This document shows positions 24,998 through 37,147 of a stretch of 64,000 nt of DNA, one piece after another; the stretch's first letter is position 1, and each line of letters begins with the position of its first letter. Both the position numbers and the translations under genes were made by a program. This DNA comes from Polytrichum commune. Taxonomy: Eukaryota > Streptophyta > Polytrichopsida > Polytrichales > Polytrichaceae. The notes under the pieces were generated by a model. That model did no database searches, was not told the origin of the DNA, and was given only the letters and a program-made list of their open reading frames with translations. Where the stretch lies: positions 21,948,001 through 22,012,000 of the forward strand of contig OX485804.1 in the NCBI GenBank assembly GCA_950295325.1. Reading direction: 5' to 3'.

Positions 24998-26257
24998 GAG
25001 GCAAAGTCCCAATTTTGAGCCTTGAGAGGCCATTAAAATATAGTTTACATGGGACTTGGGACTTGCTTGTGTGAACTGCAAAGTCCCATGTACAAGTCCC
25101 AAGGCCCATCTCCAATGCAAAGTTTTGAAAGATCTCACGAGTACTTAACACATACCATGGAAGTATGTGTTAACATTATTGTCAAATTACATAGACATGG
25201 ATAAAGAAGACAAACACATTCTCGTTGTCCTTGCTCTATTCTCAGGTATAAAACGTGTGATGTCGCTTTATTGGCATTCCAACAAATTTGATTTGTCATT
25301 TTGATTTGCCACTCTCCACAAATTTTGGCTCCATCTCTCCACCCAAATCTATCCACAACACTATTCTTCTACTAAGAATTTGATCCCAACAATTCATATT
25401 CATCTTCACCTTCTGCTTCAATTGCCATTGTTGTAGGTTTCCTTGAAGCTGCTATGTTTTTTTGGAGCCGCTATTTTATTTTATTTTAAAATGTTTTGCT
25501 ACTACATTCATGTTTTTGGATGTAATTATTTTTCTTGTGTCAAATGTTTTCTTTTTGGGTACATTCAAAAATATGTGTCATCTTCTTCACCTACTTCTAT
25601 GATCTCATTTTCTACCATATATTTTTCTTTCTCATTTTCAATATTTGTGCCTCCTATATCAAAGAAACTAGACTCTAGAATCCTCTCCAAAATGCACTAT
25701 ATAATATGTTAGGAGAAAATAACTCCTTGAAGCCATGAAATCCTCTTGTCTACTTTCCAAGAATCGATTTCCAAAAAAAATCCTATGTTTTTATCGTAAT
25801 AACTCTAATATTTCAACAATCTATGTATTCTACACCACAAATCATAAGATACAATCAAGCAATGATGAAAGGCAAGAAAGAAAGAAATAAAGAGAGGGCA
25901 AAGAAGAAGAAGAAGAAGACAACCCACCTTTTCCACCATCTATGGTCAAAAACGGGGATTTTCATCTAAATGGTCCATGTCTTGTCAGATTCGTATTACT
26001 TCATGCAAAACGATTATTGGGATTTGTGTTGACATGTGGATCTAGCTTTTTGCTCGACTCAACTCTCGATACAAGTCCCGAGCCTCACCTCCAAAAGGTG
26101 TTGCCATGTAGGCATCCGTATTATATTTGGGGCTTTGTACTTGGGACATGTGTGAAGTGATAAGTCCCAACTTTCATGCTCTCAACACGTGAGGTTGCTT
26201 GGATTGACCTCTAGTGAATTGGGACTCGGGACTTGGGACCCGGTGTGAACCCAACCT
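24945..26257 (+). mobile_element. Tourist-like element, family C (1.3 kb)
   Basis: Termini GGGCATGTTCACATGGGGTC and the diverged complement ending TGTGAACCCAACCT are flanked by TTA at 24942-24944 and 26258-26260. Sub-terminal repeats of an AAGTCCC motif occur at both ends. The interior is AT-rich with no transposase. The 3-bp TTA duplication indicates a PIF/Harbinger derivative. Arms have indels, so this is an old copy. Confidence 0.6.
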
Positions 26258-26655
26258 TTAGTATAACCTACCGTAGGTTCATAGCTGGTTTGACACATGT
26301 TAGCCGAATAATTAATTAAAGTGGAAAAATTGCATTCGGCTAAAAAAAGAAAAAATAATAAAATTTCAACTTTTGCTACAATTTTTTTTAAATCGGCTAT
26401 AAGTAAGAATGTACATGTGAAATTTATTCAATTATTACAAATGAATGTTTTCTCATTCTCAAAAATATTCAAATGCCTTAAAATTTGATGTTTTTTAACC
26501 TAATTGCAGAAGAGGTGACGGCTTAGTTGAACTTAACCTAAACCTACTTACCCTAATCAGGGTTTGAGGCTCCTTTGAACACTCTTTTCATGTGTTTGGT
26601 GAAATTTTGAGTGTTCCCGTTGCTTTGCTTGTTTGAGCTTTTAGTTCAAGTCAAA

Positions 26656-28407
26656 ATGACAAAGTCAAAGACTTTGAGTAGTATTTTCATGTCACTTTCC
26701 AAAGAAGAGATGCAACAGTCAGTGGCACATGATTTTGAGACTCTAAAGACTAAGATGGATGAAGAATCGGCTTTGCAAATAGAAGTGGTGAAGCGTCCAG
26801 TTGGAAGGCCACGAGGCACATTAGAGGCAACGTTGTTGACTCGTAAAGTGGAAGAAGAGGAGCCAACTTCCAAAAAACTCCAGGTTAGGGGTCATTACAT
26901 TAATTGGTTTGAGCCTTCTCTTTGGGATCCCATTTATGTTGTTGTTAGAAAATATAGAAACATCAACAATGCATGCAAGTAGTTGAAGATGATGTACAAG
27001 AAACCCGGAGAAAGCTATGGCACTTACGAGAAGCTTGCTAGAAGCAGTATGTATGAGTGGTTCACATCTACATGAGAACTCAAAGATGTTTACAAGAAGT
27101 ATGTAGATGAAAGATCTTCCTATTTCCATGGAGTAAACCAACATTGTCATATTTTATTCAATCATCAATAATTAAAGGAAGCTATTATTGAGATGCTACA
27201 TGCACATATGAAGGCAGGACAACCTCTCTATGCAAGATCAATCTGCAATCTTATCATCCCCTTTATTCAAAAAAGGGCTCCAGATCTATTTGTTCAAGAA
27301 AACTCAACTTCATTCAAGGTATCACTTAGTTGGGCGAGGGCATTTGCTAGAAACGAGTTAAATTGGTCTTTTAGAAAAGCTATTACAACAGCAAACAAAT
27401 TACCAAAAAATTGGGAGCTATAAGGTTTAAGGATGACCCAACGGATAGCCTACTTGGTTAAGTGCTATAATGTCCCATGTGAGTTAGTGGTAAACACATA
27501 TCAGACTGGACTCCATCTTGTTTCAACAGGTGGAACAAAAACTTGGGAAGATAAAGGATCTAAACATGTGGCTGTGATTGGAATTGAAGACAAAAGACAA
27601 GTTATAGTAGCGGTTTCATCTTTATTATCGGGTTTCATCTTACATTTTCAAGTCATTTTCACATGATCAACAAGTAGGAGTTTATCTCCTATGAACCTAA
27701 GTCGAAAAACGTGTGAAGAAGTTGGGTGACACATCACACACATTAGCAACCATTGGTCCAATCTTGACTCTTGCAAAACATTTGTTGAAGAGATATTTCA
27801 ACCCTACAAACTCAAACAAATAAAGATTCTTGGACTCTCCATCCATACTCCTCTTATTTGGTTGATTGATTGTTGGTATGTTCATACTTCTACAGCGTTT
27901 CTTACATGGTTGAAATTGATTCACCCCTTAGTGAAAACAATATTTGTTCATGCCAAATGCACAAGTGTTCTACAGCCAGCAGATGTTATCCTCCAATGAC
28001 CTTTCAAACATGCCTTTCGGAACCAATACGACAAATTGAGCATGAATCAAATATCTCAACAATTAGATTCAGGGGAGGAAGAAAACATCAAGCTCGATTC
28101 TAAGCTAAGTGTTTTAAAACCTCTCATATGTTCATGGTTGTATGAGGTTTGGCTTAACATTCACAAAAAATGAATGGTACAAATTGGATGGGAACAATGT
28201 GGCATTACTAAAGCTTTTCAACATGATTTTCAAGAAGTTGCCTTGTGCGCAAATTTATCAACACCACTTTTCAAAGAGGAAACAACCCAAATAGAAGAAG
28301 TTACAAACAAGGACGACACAATAAAAGACATGGAGCCGGATACTTGCATTACAACAATCATACAAAAGTCATTAGAAAGGGCAGCTGAGATCAACCGTTT
28401 ACTTTGA
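26656..28407 (+). pseudogene. pogo-like DDE_1 transposase, degenerate
   Basis: Reading across frames gives the layout of plant and fungal pogo-like transposases. An N-terminal region with an AT-hook-like KRPVGRPRG is followed by a helix-turn-helix region and a block VVNTYQTGLHLV, where the family normally has an Asp before QTG. Then come KGSKHVAVIGIEDKRQ, a second catalytic Asp in WLIDCWYVHT (about 27861-27890) and a third in TSVLQPADVI. The tail is KPLICSWLYEVW and GWEQCGITKAF. At least six internal stops or shifts break the frame (near 26982, 27075, 27170, 27423, 27664 and 28014). With the first catalytic Asp replaced by Tyr and the frame broken, it cannot encode an active enzyme. Confidence 0.85.
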
Positions 28408-28966
28408 GCTCGAGTTTCATTTCTAAAGGACGTAGCTAGAAAAATGTACGTTCAATATGCACAAAAATGTAAGTCTTTTGGAAGGTTCCGATGTACAAAC
28501 ATCTGCATGATTTAATGGAATGTTTTGGGACTGATTGCGTTGATGATGTTTTTGTTGTACAGAGGCTATGCAAACCCTAACGAACACATTCCAGGGCCAA
28601 ACTTCATATCCCAGATGGCCGAATCCCCACCACCACCACCACAACAACAATAAGAATCTAAACCTTCGCATCAACAATAATTCCTCCTCCACCATCACAA
28701 CCACAACAATCTTTAACCTCTACAGCATCTGTAAGTTCACCTGGATCTACAACAGTTTCATCTCCTACAAATCTCACACAAAGTACTGTAACCACATACA
28801 ACCTCGGTGGTACTGCTCAGACCACATCCCCAAGTGCGACCTGGAATCTGCAGAGTCCAAGTTTAGCCAGGTTAGCCAGATGAAGCAATAATCACTGAGT
28901 TAGTGCAACCTTCCTCCGTAGATTCATTACCATCTACGGCACTTCGGAGTACTACCCCAGGTGTAC

Positions 28967-29122
28967 ATGGCTGCGATATCGAGCTGCTGCTGCGGAGGGG
29001 GAGGAGGATCCAACTGTTGCGGAGGAGGAGGATCGAGCTTTGGAGGAGGAGCTGCGAGATTCCTCAGCTCTCACAGCCGAGGCTCCCCTGATTTCGAGGC
29101 GTTCTTTAGTTCTGTGTTGTGA
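28967..29122 (+). CDS. small Gly/Cys-rich ORF (51 aa), possibly a captured gene fragment
   Basis: ATG at 28967 in context TACATGGCT opens a 51-residue frame: Cys and Gly clusters (CCCGGGGG, CCGGGG), then Ser/Phe-rich sequence ending in FFSSVL. It is much more GC-rich than the rest of the pogo-like element that contains it. The sequence resembles the N-terminus of a plant protein more than any transposon protein, so it may be a host exon picked up by the element. It may equally be a chance frame through a GGA repeat. Confidence 0.3.
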   Translation: MAAISSCCCGGGGGSNCCGGGGSSFGGGAARFLSSHSRGSPDFEAFFSSVL

Positions 29123-29640
29123 TTCCGAGGCGCTTATGCTCAAAATAGAGAAGTTCTTACAGATTCATTTGTGACCAGGCTGTTACATTTGTTTTTAGTG
29201 TGGAATGTGCTTCACAAGTGCAAAGTACCTTTTGATGTGACTTGGTGCCTTTTGATTTATTACGGCATCAAGAACATAAATTTGTGTATTTATAATTTAG
29301 TTCGTCATATGTTGACTTTGATTTCAAAGGATTTCAACAACATTAAGTGATAATTTCAAAAAAAAATCGATTTTTAAAAAAATTATTTAGTGTCGGACCA
29401 GCTATGAACCTACGATATATGAATGTTATAGTGCAACAATGTTTGCTCAATGATCATCGTTGGATTATCCCTTGAAGCCCATATATTATATTATAGGGTC
29501 TTGAAACCCCAAATTGCTTGGCAATTTCATTGGGATGGTCTTGAATATGAGGTGAAGTGCCCACTCATTGTCAACCTTGTGTTTTGTCAACCTTGTGTTC
29601 TGAAAGACCCATAGGAAGAAAGGAAATCAACTAAATGGTT

Positions 29641-29875
29641 ACTACACCAAATATCGAATTTAGTGTCACTCGCTATTTGGAAATACACAACGCTATCTTT
29701 AATTACTATGTATCTCATAATTTACCAACAAATGTCAAAATGGTTGTGTGGACATTATAGAACATCAACAAGTTTACCTTGAAAAAATATTACATCAATA
29801 GTAAAAACATACATATATAGAGAGAGAGAGAGAGAAAATGACACGAACTATCATATTTAGTGCAGTGGCTTCATA
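29641..29875. mobile_element. small TIR element with TTTAGTGT motifs
   Basis: Starts near ACTACACCAAATAT and ends near ATATTTAGTGCAGT, its imperfect complement. The interior is similar to 53440-53660 and has a short (GA) run at 29819-29836. No coding capacity. Target duplications are not clear. Confidence 0.4.
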
Positions 29876-30861
29876 AGATTGATGCGGATGTGAAGTTGTT
29901 GACAACATTGACATTATGTTGATAACATGGAAACGCATTTATATGGCACATAGAAACATATTCACAATCTTAAACGTGTGTCATGTTGGAGGTCTTGTTG
30001 ATGATTACGAGACCCGCATCCACGTTCATGCAAATTTATCCATAATTCAAGTTTATGAGAAATTGGTTACTATTTGGAGTCCATGTCATTTAGAACATTG
30101 GCGTCGAACTTGAATTCGATACCAAAGTTGAATACCTATGAATGTCACCTTGTTGTCGTCAACCTTTTGGTGGATAAAATTGAATATTGCGTGAATCACA
30201 AACAACACAGGGGGCCACATGAACCAAGGACAAGGTTTAGTAATGTAACGGATTTTTTTAAACTCAAATTTGCAACACAATGTTTGAAGCTTTTTGCATA
30301 TGTATGTGTCATTTGAGTGTAAGCACATGTGAGGGAAAGTTATCGATGGGGAAAGATAAGTCCCCTGCAATTTGAGAAATCACATGCAATAATGAGATGT
30401 GTTTTAGAAAGATATGAAATAATGTGCATATTCATGAGACATTATGTATATATCGTGAATAGATTGACAATTGTTTGTTGTGTTTCCTAAATAGATTTGC
30501 AACATCCTCAAAAAAATTAATTTAAAATTTGAAATATCAAACGAGACCCTATCCGTAACTCTCCCTAAGGGGGGGAGCTGAAACCGTCATAAAGAGTAAC
30601 AAGTCTTAACCAATCCCATGTCAACGCTCTAACGTAAAGAGCAAGCACAAGCGAGTTAAAGTTGAAACCATCATAAAGCGTAACAAATTATACAAAGGTC
30701 ATATTTGTTCACAACCATAGTAACAACCTAACTTATACCCAACGTACTCTTTAAAATAGTAACAATAATCAAATCAAGGTTCCATGTTCAAAATCAAATC
30801 ATCCTCATGAAATGGGGGTGGATATGAGATCGCCACTTGGCAATGCCCGTGAAGTGATTAA

Positions 30862-31338
30862 GGGCCACTTCACACACGAGCCAAGAGCCATGACCATGAA
30901 ATTGTGAGAACCCGAAGAAAGTTTCCAAAGGCCGTCCCAAGACACCTCCAACATCATGTAGTATGAAGCCACAAGGTGGTTGGGCCCTTAACCAAATGCT
31001 ATTTCAATGGATTTCTATTCATGTGGGTCCTCACATATGATAAAATAGAATAAATCAACATTTGTGAGCATTTAGAGTGTCATGGTCTCATGGTTTTGTG
31101 TTAGGCCTACCTCCAAGAGGTGGTTTTGGGAAATAGTCCAAGTGACCATGAAACATGATCCATTCAATGCCACGTAGGAGACCATGTAGACTTTACATCC
31201 ATCTTCCATTCACATACTCTGTTGGTCCCTCAAGCGTAGTGAGAAGCGAACTTGGACCGGCTCCACCCACCTTTCCACTAATGAGAGTGCTTGAAGTGTA
31301 ATGGTCGTGGACTTTCAATCTTGTGTGTGAAGTGGCCC
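30862..31338 (-). mobile_element. Tourist-like MITE, family A, copy 2
   Basis: A 477-bp element with GGGCCACTTCACACACGAG at its left end and GTGTGAAGTGGCCC at its right. It is flanked by TAA (30859-30861 and 31339-31341). The body is the inverse of 3485-3986, so the two copies inserted in opposite orientation. Confidence 0.8.
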
Positions 31339-31376
31339 TAAGATTTGAGAACTGCAAGGCAACAGTGGATAACTTA

Positions 31377-32229
31377 GGGCCACTTCACACACAAGCATGT
31401 AGGCACGTGACCATCGCAATCTAACATCTCTCGTTAGTCGAAAGGGCAGAGACCGTCCAAGTTCACTTCACACACGAAGGTGAAGGCCTAAAGGCCCGAA
31501 GAATACTCCATGGATGAGAAGTCTACATGGAGTCCTACATGGCGGACTATGGATAAGGTTTCATGGTCTCCCAGAATTTGCGTTAGGCCCACTTCCAAGA
31601 GGTGGACTTGACACAAATTCCGGGAGACCATGATTTCTTTAACGATTTTTCCAGCATGACATATTTCAAAACAAACAAACACCACCAAATAATTCTCTTA
31701 AATTGATAGAATTTGAGATGCATTATGTCAAACCAAATCCTCTTCTTTTTTTCCGTCGACAAACTATACAATGATCCCGCACACAGGTCCACTCTCACTT
31801 CACACTATGCTTAAAGGCCCGTGACTACATAAAACGGCTTTCCCAACACCCATGGTACGACCTTTGGATGAGAGTCAAGGGTCCTCACGGGGCTCCCTAA
31901 ATACCCCCGACGAGCGTTGCAGGTGTCAGGCTCGGAGGCCAAGTTCGGTGGGGTTCATTTTTCTGGCCCTCCCCGTTTTGGCCCATTGGGGAATTTTTTT
32001 GGTTTTTTTTTGCTAAATTTGGGTCCTGCGACCCCAAATTACTCTAGGAAGCCCCTAATGAGATTAAGTAAGGCCCCACCCAATTAAAAAAATAGGGGGC
32101 AAGTTTTACCCCAACACTGCCACCCCCTCCCGAACCTAGCCTCCGAGCCACGCTCGATGGGGGTTTTTAGGCAGATCCGGTCCTCACCATTAAAGGTCAT
32201 GGCTCTTGGCTCATGTGTGAAGTGGCCCT
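31377..32229. mobile_element. Tourist-like MITE, family A, copy 3, carrying a nested MITE
   Basis: Begins GGGCCACTTCACACACAAGC and ends ATGTGTGAAGTGGCCCT, flanked by TTA (31374-31376, 32230-32232). The 853-bp span includes a 290-bp MITE plus its 9-bp target duplication, so the host element was about 554 bp. It lies only 38 bp from copy 2. Confidence 0.7.
31889..32178 (+). mobile_element. 290-bp MITE, copy 1 (9-bp target duplication)
   Basis: The element begins GGGGCTCCCTAAA and ends TTTAGGCAGATCC. The left arm and the complement of the right arm share CCTAAA, ACCCCC, CGAGCGT and GGCTCGGAGGC over about 60 bp. It is flanked by exact 9-bp repeats GGTCCTCAC at 31880-31888 and 32179-32187. A 9-bp duplication with long arms fits a Mutator-type (MULE) MITE. 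No coding frame. Copy 2 at 62811-63100 is the same length. Confidence 0.9.
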
Positions 32230-32232
32230 TTA

Positions 32233-34939
32233 CACCGCTTGGGGAAAGTACTATGTAGATGTAAAGTGGTTTATGGCTTTGAGTTACTTCACTTCACTAC
32301 CACCGAGGTACAACAACCAGATTCCTTGAAATTCCCAATAAATCCTAAAGTCCAAAAAGTGATAGACGGGAATGGGGAATATTAGTAGGCTTGAGGGAAT
32401 CTCCGATGCAACTTAATGCTCGTCTTCAAAGCTCGCTCTCTCCCTTGCCACTCACACAATCTATCATGATGCAAGATTTGCTCAATTCTAGACACGTTCC
32501 TTTGCCAAGATTCCACCACATTTGGCATTTCCCACCCTTCGGGATGAAAACAAACAACCACATTGGACCTAGGAGCATCTTTTGGGAACCTAGTAACTAC
32601 ATCATTTTATTTCCTACATCTCAAAATGCTAGTATGAGGAATATGGACGTGATTTTGCTTCAATATTTAGGACTATATGAAGTCGCACGAGTTTAGATCT
32701 CTTTTGGGGAGGGTGCTTATCATAGGGATGTTGTTTGGTTCAACACCGGAAAACAAACCAATTTTTTTAAAAAGATCACACGTGTCGTATCCACATTGGT
32801 CAAGGGAGTGTGGTCTATTCAATGTGGGAATTAGTTTTTGGCACTCAAAGTGTTGGACCAGACAACAATCTACAATGATATTTGAGTATTTCGATCATGT
32901 GTTTCTGAATCCATAAAATGGATTAAGGTATATGTGTGTTATTCAAACACGTTTATTTTAGTACTTGCTTCTTGTATGATGTGAAACAAGCAATTAATGT
33001 GAGATGGTTAGCAAATCCACATTGTGCCCATACTTGTTTTTCTTGATAATTATTGGAGCTCATACAAGTATCTTACATGTTATGGTAGTGAAGATTCTCG
33101 TGCTCATCAAGTGGTCATATAGGTCCTCCCAGGTTATCTTGAGTATTGAACTTAGAGCGGTTAACAAATTGAAAACACGGAATCCAGTCTACTCTCAACA
33201 AATGTCTTTTTGATGTTTGCTCTTAGATACACACATGACCAAATGCCACTTAAAACAGGTGCCCAACCTACTACTACGTTGGAATTAGACACGTCTACCT
33301 TATGACATGATTAAAAAGTTTCTACCTCAAGGCCTTTCCCTACCACTCCCTAACCCGCTCCAGTAGACAACTTAGGTGAGGTGGCTAAATCAACCATTCA
33401 AGTGAAAAAACAAAAAAAAGCAATGTATTAGGAGTGCCATATATTGTAACATCATGGCGGTTTCCACGTTAATAATGTTACTTGGGGATTTGTAGATTCT
33501 TTTGGTCAAGAGACCTCATTTTTGTAAATGAAAATTTGAGAATCTTTACAAATATTCTACCATTGAAACAAACATTTGAAATAAATAAAGTATTCAACAA
33601 CAATGTGCTTGAACAACCTCCATGGGACTATGGTAGATAGAACATGTCATACTCGAAGTCATCATTGTTACTCTCACAAAGCATTGGAACGTAATTGATG
33701 ATTGTTGCAAGTCCGGTTGTTGGGTTTTGGCATGAGAAAGAAGGACTTGTTACTAGGGATTTAGGGGTGTGATCTTATGTGCAATCTTGGAGTCCAATGA
33801 AAGAGAGATGGTGTCAACCTCTGGGGCTGAAATGAACGAGGGACACTTCACCTTGATCATAACCGTGAGCTCATATCTTGGAGTCCCATGATCACAACTA
33901 TTGTTTTTCCAATTGCCTGGTTATACCTAGAAACATATTGAATATAAGATTTGTTTGGAAAATCAATCATTGAGTTTATCATGAAGGGATGCAACTTTCC
34001 TTTTCATATGTTGCATTCTTTTAACTACCAAAGACCCGAGCGCATATCTCCCCCAAGTTGTTAAAACCATGTCATTCTAATTCAATAGCTAAATAAATAG
34101 ACTTTGTGCTTTTGATGATGGATATGATGGTATGGATGGTATGTTTGTAAAGTTAAGATTGTTCACAAAAACATTCAGCCATTGTTCAAAACATATTCAA
34201 GTAAACGGATGATATCAATCATGTTGTTGGCATGTTTGTGAAATGAGGATCGTTCACAAAAACATTAAGTCGTCCACATGTCTCTATGTTGAATATGGTA
34301 ACGTAAGTGTGTACTACTACAAAAAGGTAGCAATTGCTTGGAAAGAAAGTCCTCCTCGGCATGTAGGGGTTAAGGGTGGAAAGTGGAGCAACGAATTGTG
34401 ATTTGTAAATGCTTTTCAAAACAAGGCAAACTTGCAACCATACTCTATAGATCTTATTGGAAATGCTAGAAAACCCTTGGATAATGAGGACAATAAGGGC
34501 CTCAAGTGATCATTCTTCTCAATTGGACACCTATAGTTGAATGGTGCATGGCAAACTTTGTAGGTAATGATGGACACCAGAAATATATGTGTTATAATGA
34601 GATTGGGTTACATGAACGGCATACAAACACTATTCCAAATTTAATAATTAACACAACATGAGATGGGTCTATGTGATTGTTTACAAAGATCATAAGTCTA
34701 CACTTTGTCCATTTATGACTTTCAGATCTCAACTTCGATTTCGAAAGTTGAAATGACAATCTTCACGATTTGCAAGTATTGACTATATAAAGGTATTTTC
34801 CAATTTAATCCAATGGGCAAAATGTTATGTGTAATAAGGGGGGGGGGGTAATGCACAACCCCATCACTTGTATATGACTACCCTAAATATTGTATTTTGT
34901 TGTGGCATTTCTTATGGATAAGTTTACAAGTACAACAAA
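32233..34939. other. intergenic, no gene seen
   Basis: Frames at 32391-33213 lack domains. A 48-bp block at 33118-33165 belongs to the dispersed motif also near 7062, 43110 and 55062. An imperfect ~100-bp tandem pair (GTTCACAAAAACATT core) lies at 34129-34270. G11 at 34838-34848. Confidence 0.4.
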
Positions 34940-35649
34940 TCACCCCCTGTGTAGACAAATGGCTATCAAACGCCCAAATAAATCAAAAATTTCAACCACT
35001 TCTGGAAAAATAACAATGACACATACGTCCAAATCACCCAAACACTAAAATTTAGATATGCGCAACAGATGGAGAACCACATGAAAATTATTTTTTGGCC
35101 CCTCACACATCATAACCCCAACTGCATATTGTGCCATCACAACGACAGAGACACGTGGACCCACCTCCTATCAACATGTGAACACCCGTACTTAAAAAGG
35201 CCTAAGAGTCGTAAGACGCAACAAGGCGGTACATCTCATCGCCCAAACATTACAAGCCAACAAAAACACCTGGTTCTTCACGTTGACCAATGCAAGACAC
35301 CTCAACAATAAACCACCCAAACAACACAATCCCGGAGTGGCTCCTTAAATGCACATGTACACAAACACTCTGCCAATGCCAAGCCAAACTAAGACCGGAT
35401 ACCTTATGTATTATCGGAGCCCCAAACCACATAGAAACACCTATACCACCTTCCCCAACATCCATTGTCCAATTCATAGAATTCACATATTGTGATGACA
35501 AATTCCCCGACCAAGCCATCACACATAAACATAACAAGTACGATCCACTTATTAACGCCATAACAATAAAGGGTGGCAAACCAACTCCCTCATCACTATC
35601 ACAACCGGTGGGAGGGGGGCTATACACGAGCACTCCATAAATAAACTTG

Positions 35650-37147
35650 TGTGAGCCCAAAATGGTGCCCACATGTGGTGATTAACTCTTCGAAACCAAT
35701 TTTAGTTTGACTTTGATGTGTTATGATTATGCACAAAACATAAAAAGAGTGAAGTGTGGTGTGGATTTAAGTTTAGGCATTAGAATGTGTTGTGTGATCA
35801 TTTCAAGGTTGAATTCAATAAGAGTATGCCTTGATAATGTGAGTAGGGGGTAAGGTGAAGCAAGGTGAGCTCCACGGGTTAAATGGCCACTTTTGGATCC
35901 ACCTTGGTAGTTTAGGAAGAAGGAAGCTTGGTGGATGGGGATTAGTCCCTACTTTGGAGGAGAAGGTTAAAGGATTGTGATTGGGGGTGCTAATCCTCTC
36001 ACCCTATCCTCACCTCTCTCTCCCTCTCTCCCTCTTCCCCTCTTTGCTACTTAAGGTGTTTTCTCTCTCATTTTCCTCTCTCTCCATCAAGCGCTCTCAA
36101 GGGAGCAAGCTCTTAAGAGCTTGAGCCACGTGTGTGGGTTATTAGTTTTTAGTGAACTTAGTTAGTTAAGCTCTCTCTCAATGCCTCCCAAACGAGTGAG
36201 CTCTTAGAGTTTGAGATTCCCTAGGAGGATTAGGTAGTTGTTAGCGAAGTTAGTGTGGTAGATTAGTTCATTAGTTAAGGAGAAAAGAAAGAAGAAGAAG
36301 AAGAAATTAGAGAACATTTGATTAGGGTATAAGGTGGCTGTGCTTAAAGGCAGCTAGGTGTTGTTACCGGCTCAGCTGGTTGAAGGCATCAGATTGCAGC
36401 TCGGTTGTTACCAGGCTCAGCTGGTCGAAGGCATCAGAATGCAGCTAGGTGTTGTTACCATGCTCAGCTGGTCGAAGGCATCAGACTGCAGCTCGGTTGT
36501 TACCGGCTCAGCTGGTTGAAGGCATCAGATTGCAACTCGGTTGTTACCAGGCTCAGCTGGTCGAAGGCATCAGAATGCAGCTAGGTGTTGTTACCAGGCT
36601 CAGCTGGGCGAAGGCATCAGACTGCAGCTAAGCTGCTTAGTGGCAACCATCATTAGGAAGTTAGGGGTTAGTAAGGCTGAGCCCAATTAGTGGGTGTTAG
36701 CACATTAAGAACTCAATCACAATAGGCCATTTTAGTGGTGGCTAAGTAGTTAGATTCATTTAGGCTAGTTGGTGCCACGTGTAGTTTGTATGAGTGTGTA
36801 ACCATTGAGAAAAGTGTTTTTCAACACTTGCACCTCTTGGTCAAAATAACTCACTTGCATTATTAATGGAGGATGTGGAAGATTCTTGCAATGACAAGAA
36901 AAAGGAAGTGAAGATTAAACGAGCAAGGGGAATGTCCCTAAGGGCATGTGTGGCTAAAGCCGCGGGTTGGACTCTTGAGAAAGCCAACTCTACCACAAGC
37001 CAAGAGGCTAACATTAATAAAGCACAATGAGTTGAAACGACATGTGAATATTACCTTGCACATGGTTCAAGGTTGTAGGAGATGCATGTGATTCTCAAAG
37101 CCATCACCCAGACTAGGACGCTTAAGGGGGGTGGTTTTGGCCTCACA
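35650..37147 (+). mobile_element. solo LTR (1498 bp) with 5-bp target duplication
   Basis: Starts TGTGAGCCCAAAA and ends TTTTGGCCTCACA, so it has TG...CA ends inside a short inverted repeat. It is flanked by ACTTG at 35645-35649 and 37148-37152. No second copy of its start is seen inside, and no gag/pol frame, so it is one LTR left by recombination rather than a whole retrotransposon. It contains a pyrimidine-rich run near 36000-36090 and the minisatellite at 36357-36630. Confidence 0.75.
36357..36630 (+). repeat. minisatellite: six ~45-bp units in an ABC-ABC order
   Basis: Each unit holds GCTCAGCTGG and GAAGGCATCAGA. Units 1-3 differ from each other by diagnostic changes (ACCGG/ACCAGG, GTTGAAGG/GTCGAAGG, ATTGCAG/AATGCAG/ACTGCAG). 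Units 4-6 repeat those differences in the same order, so a three-unit block was duplicated. It lies inside the solo LTR. There are no spacers or dyads of a CRISPR kind. Confidence 0.85.

Larger units (their letters stand above)
26271..29415 (+). mobile_element. pogo/Tigger-like DNA transposon, complete but dead (3145 bp)
   Basis: Terminal inverted repeats of about 26 bp share an identical 18-bp core, CGTAGGTTCATAGCTGGT at 26272-26289 and inverted at 29397-29414. The repeats are flanked by TA at 26269-26270 and 29416-29417, the Tc1/mariner-superfamily target site. The interior carries a DDE_1-type transposase ruined by stops (26656-28407) and, near the right end, a GC-rich Gly/Cys-rich ORF. 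The left end lies 11 bp from the family C element. Confidence 0.85.

Noticed and set aside
36357-36630. CRISPR-like array
   Set aside because: Units are contiguous and all related, with no unique spacers, and the context is a plant LTR.
35650-37147. Complete LTR retrotransposon or TRIM
   Set aside because: No internal second LTR, primer-binding site or gag/pol frame; a solo LTR explains ends and target repeat better.
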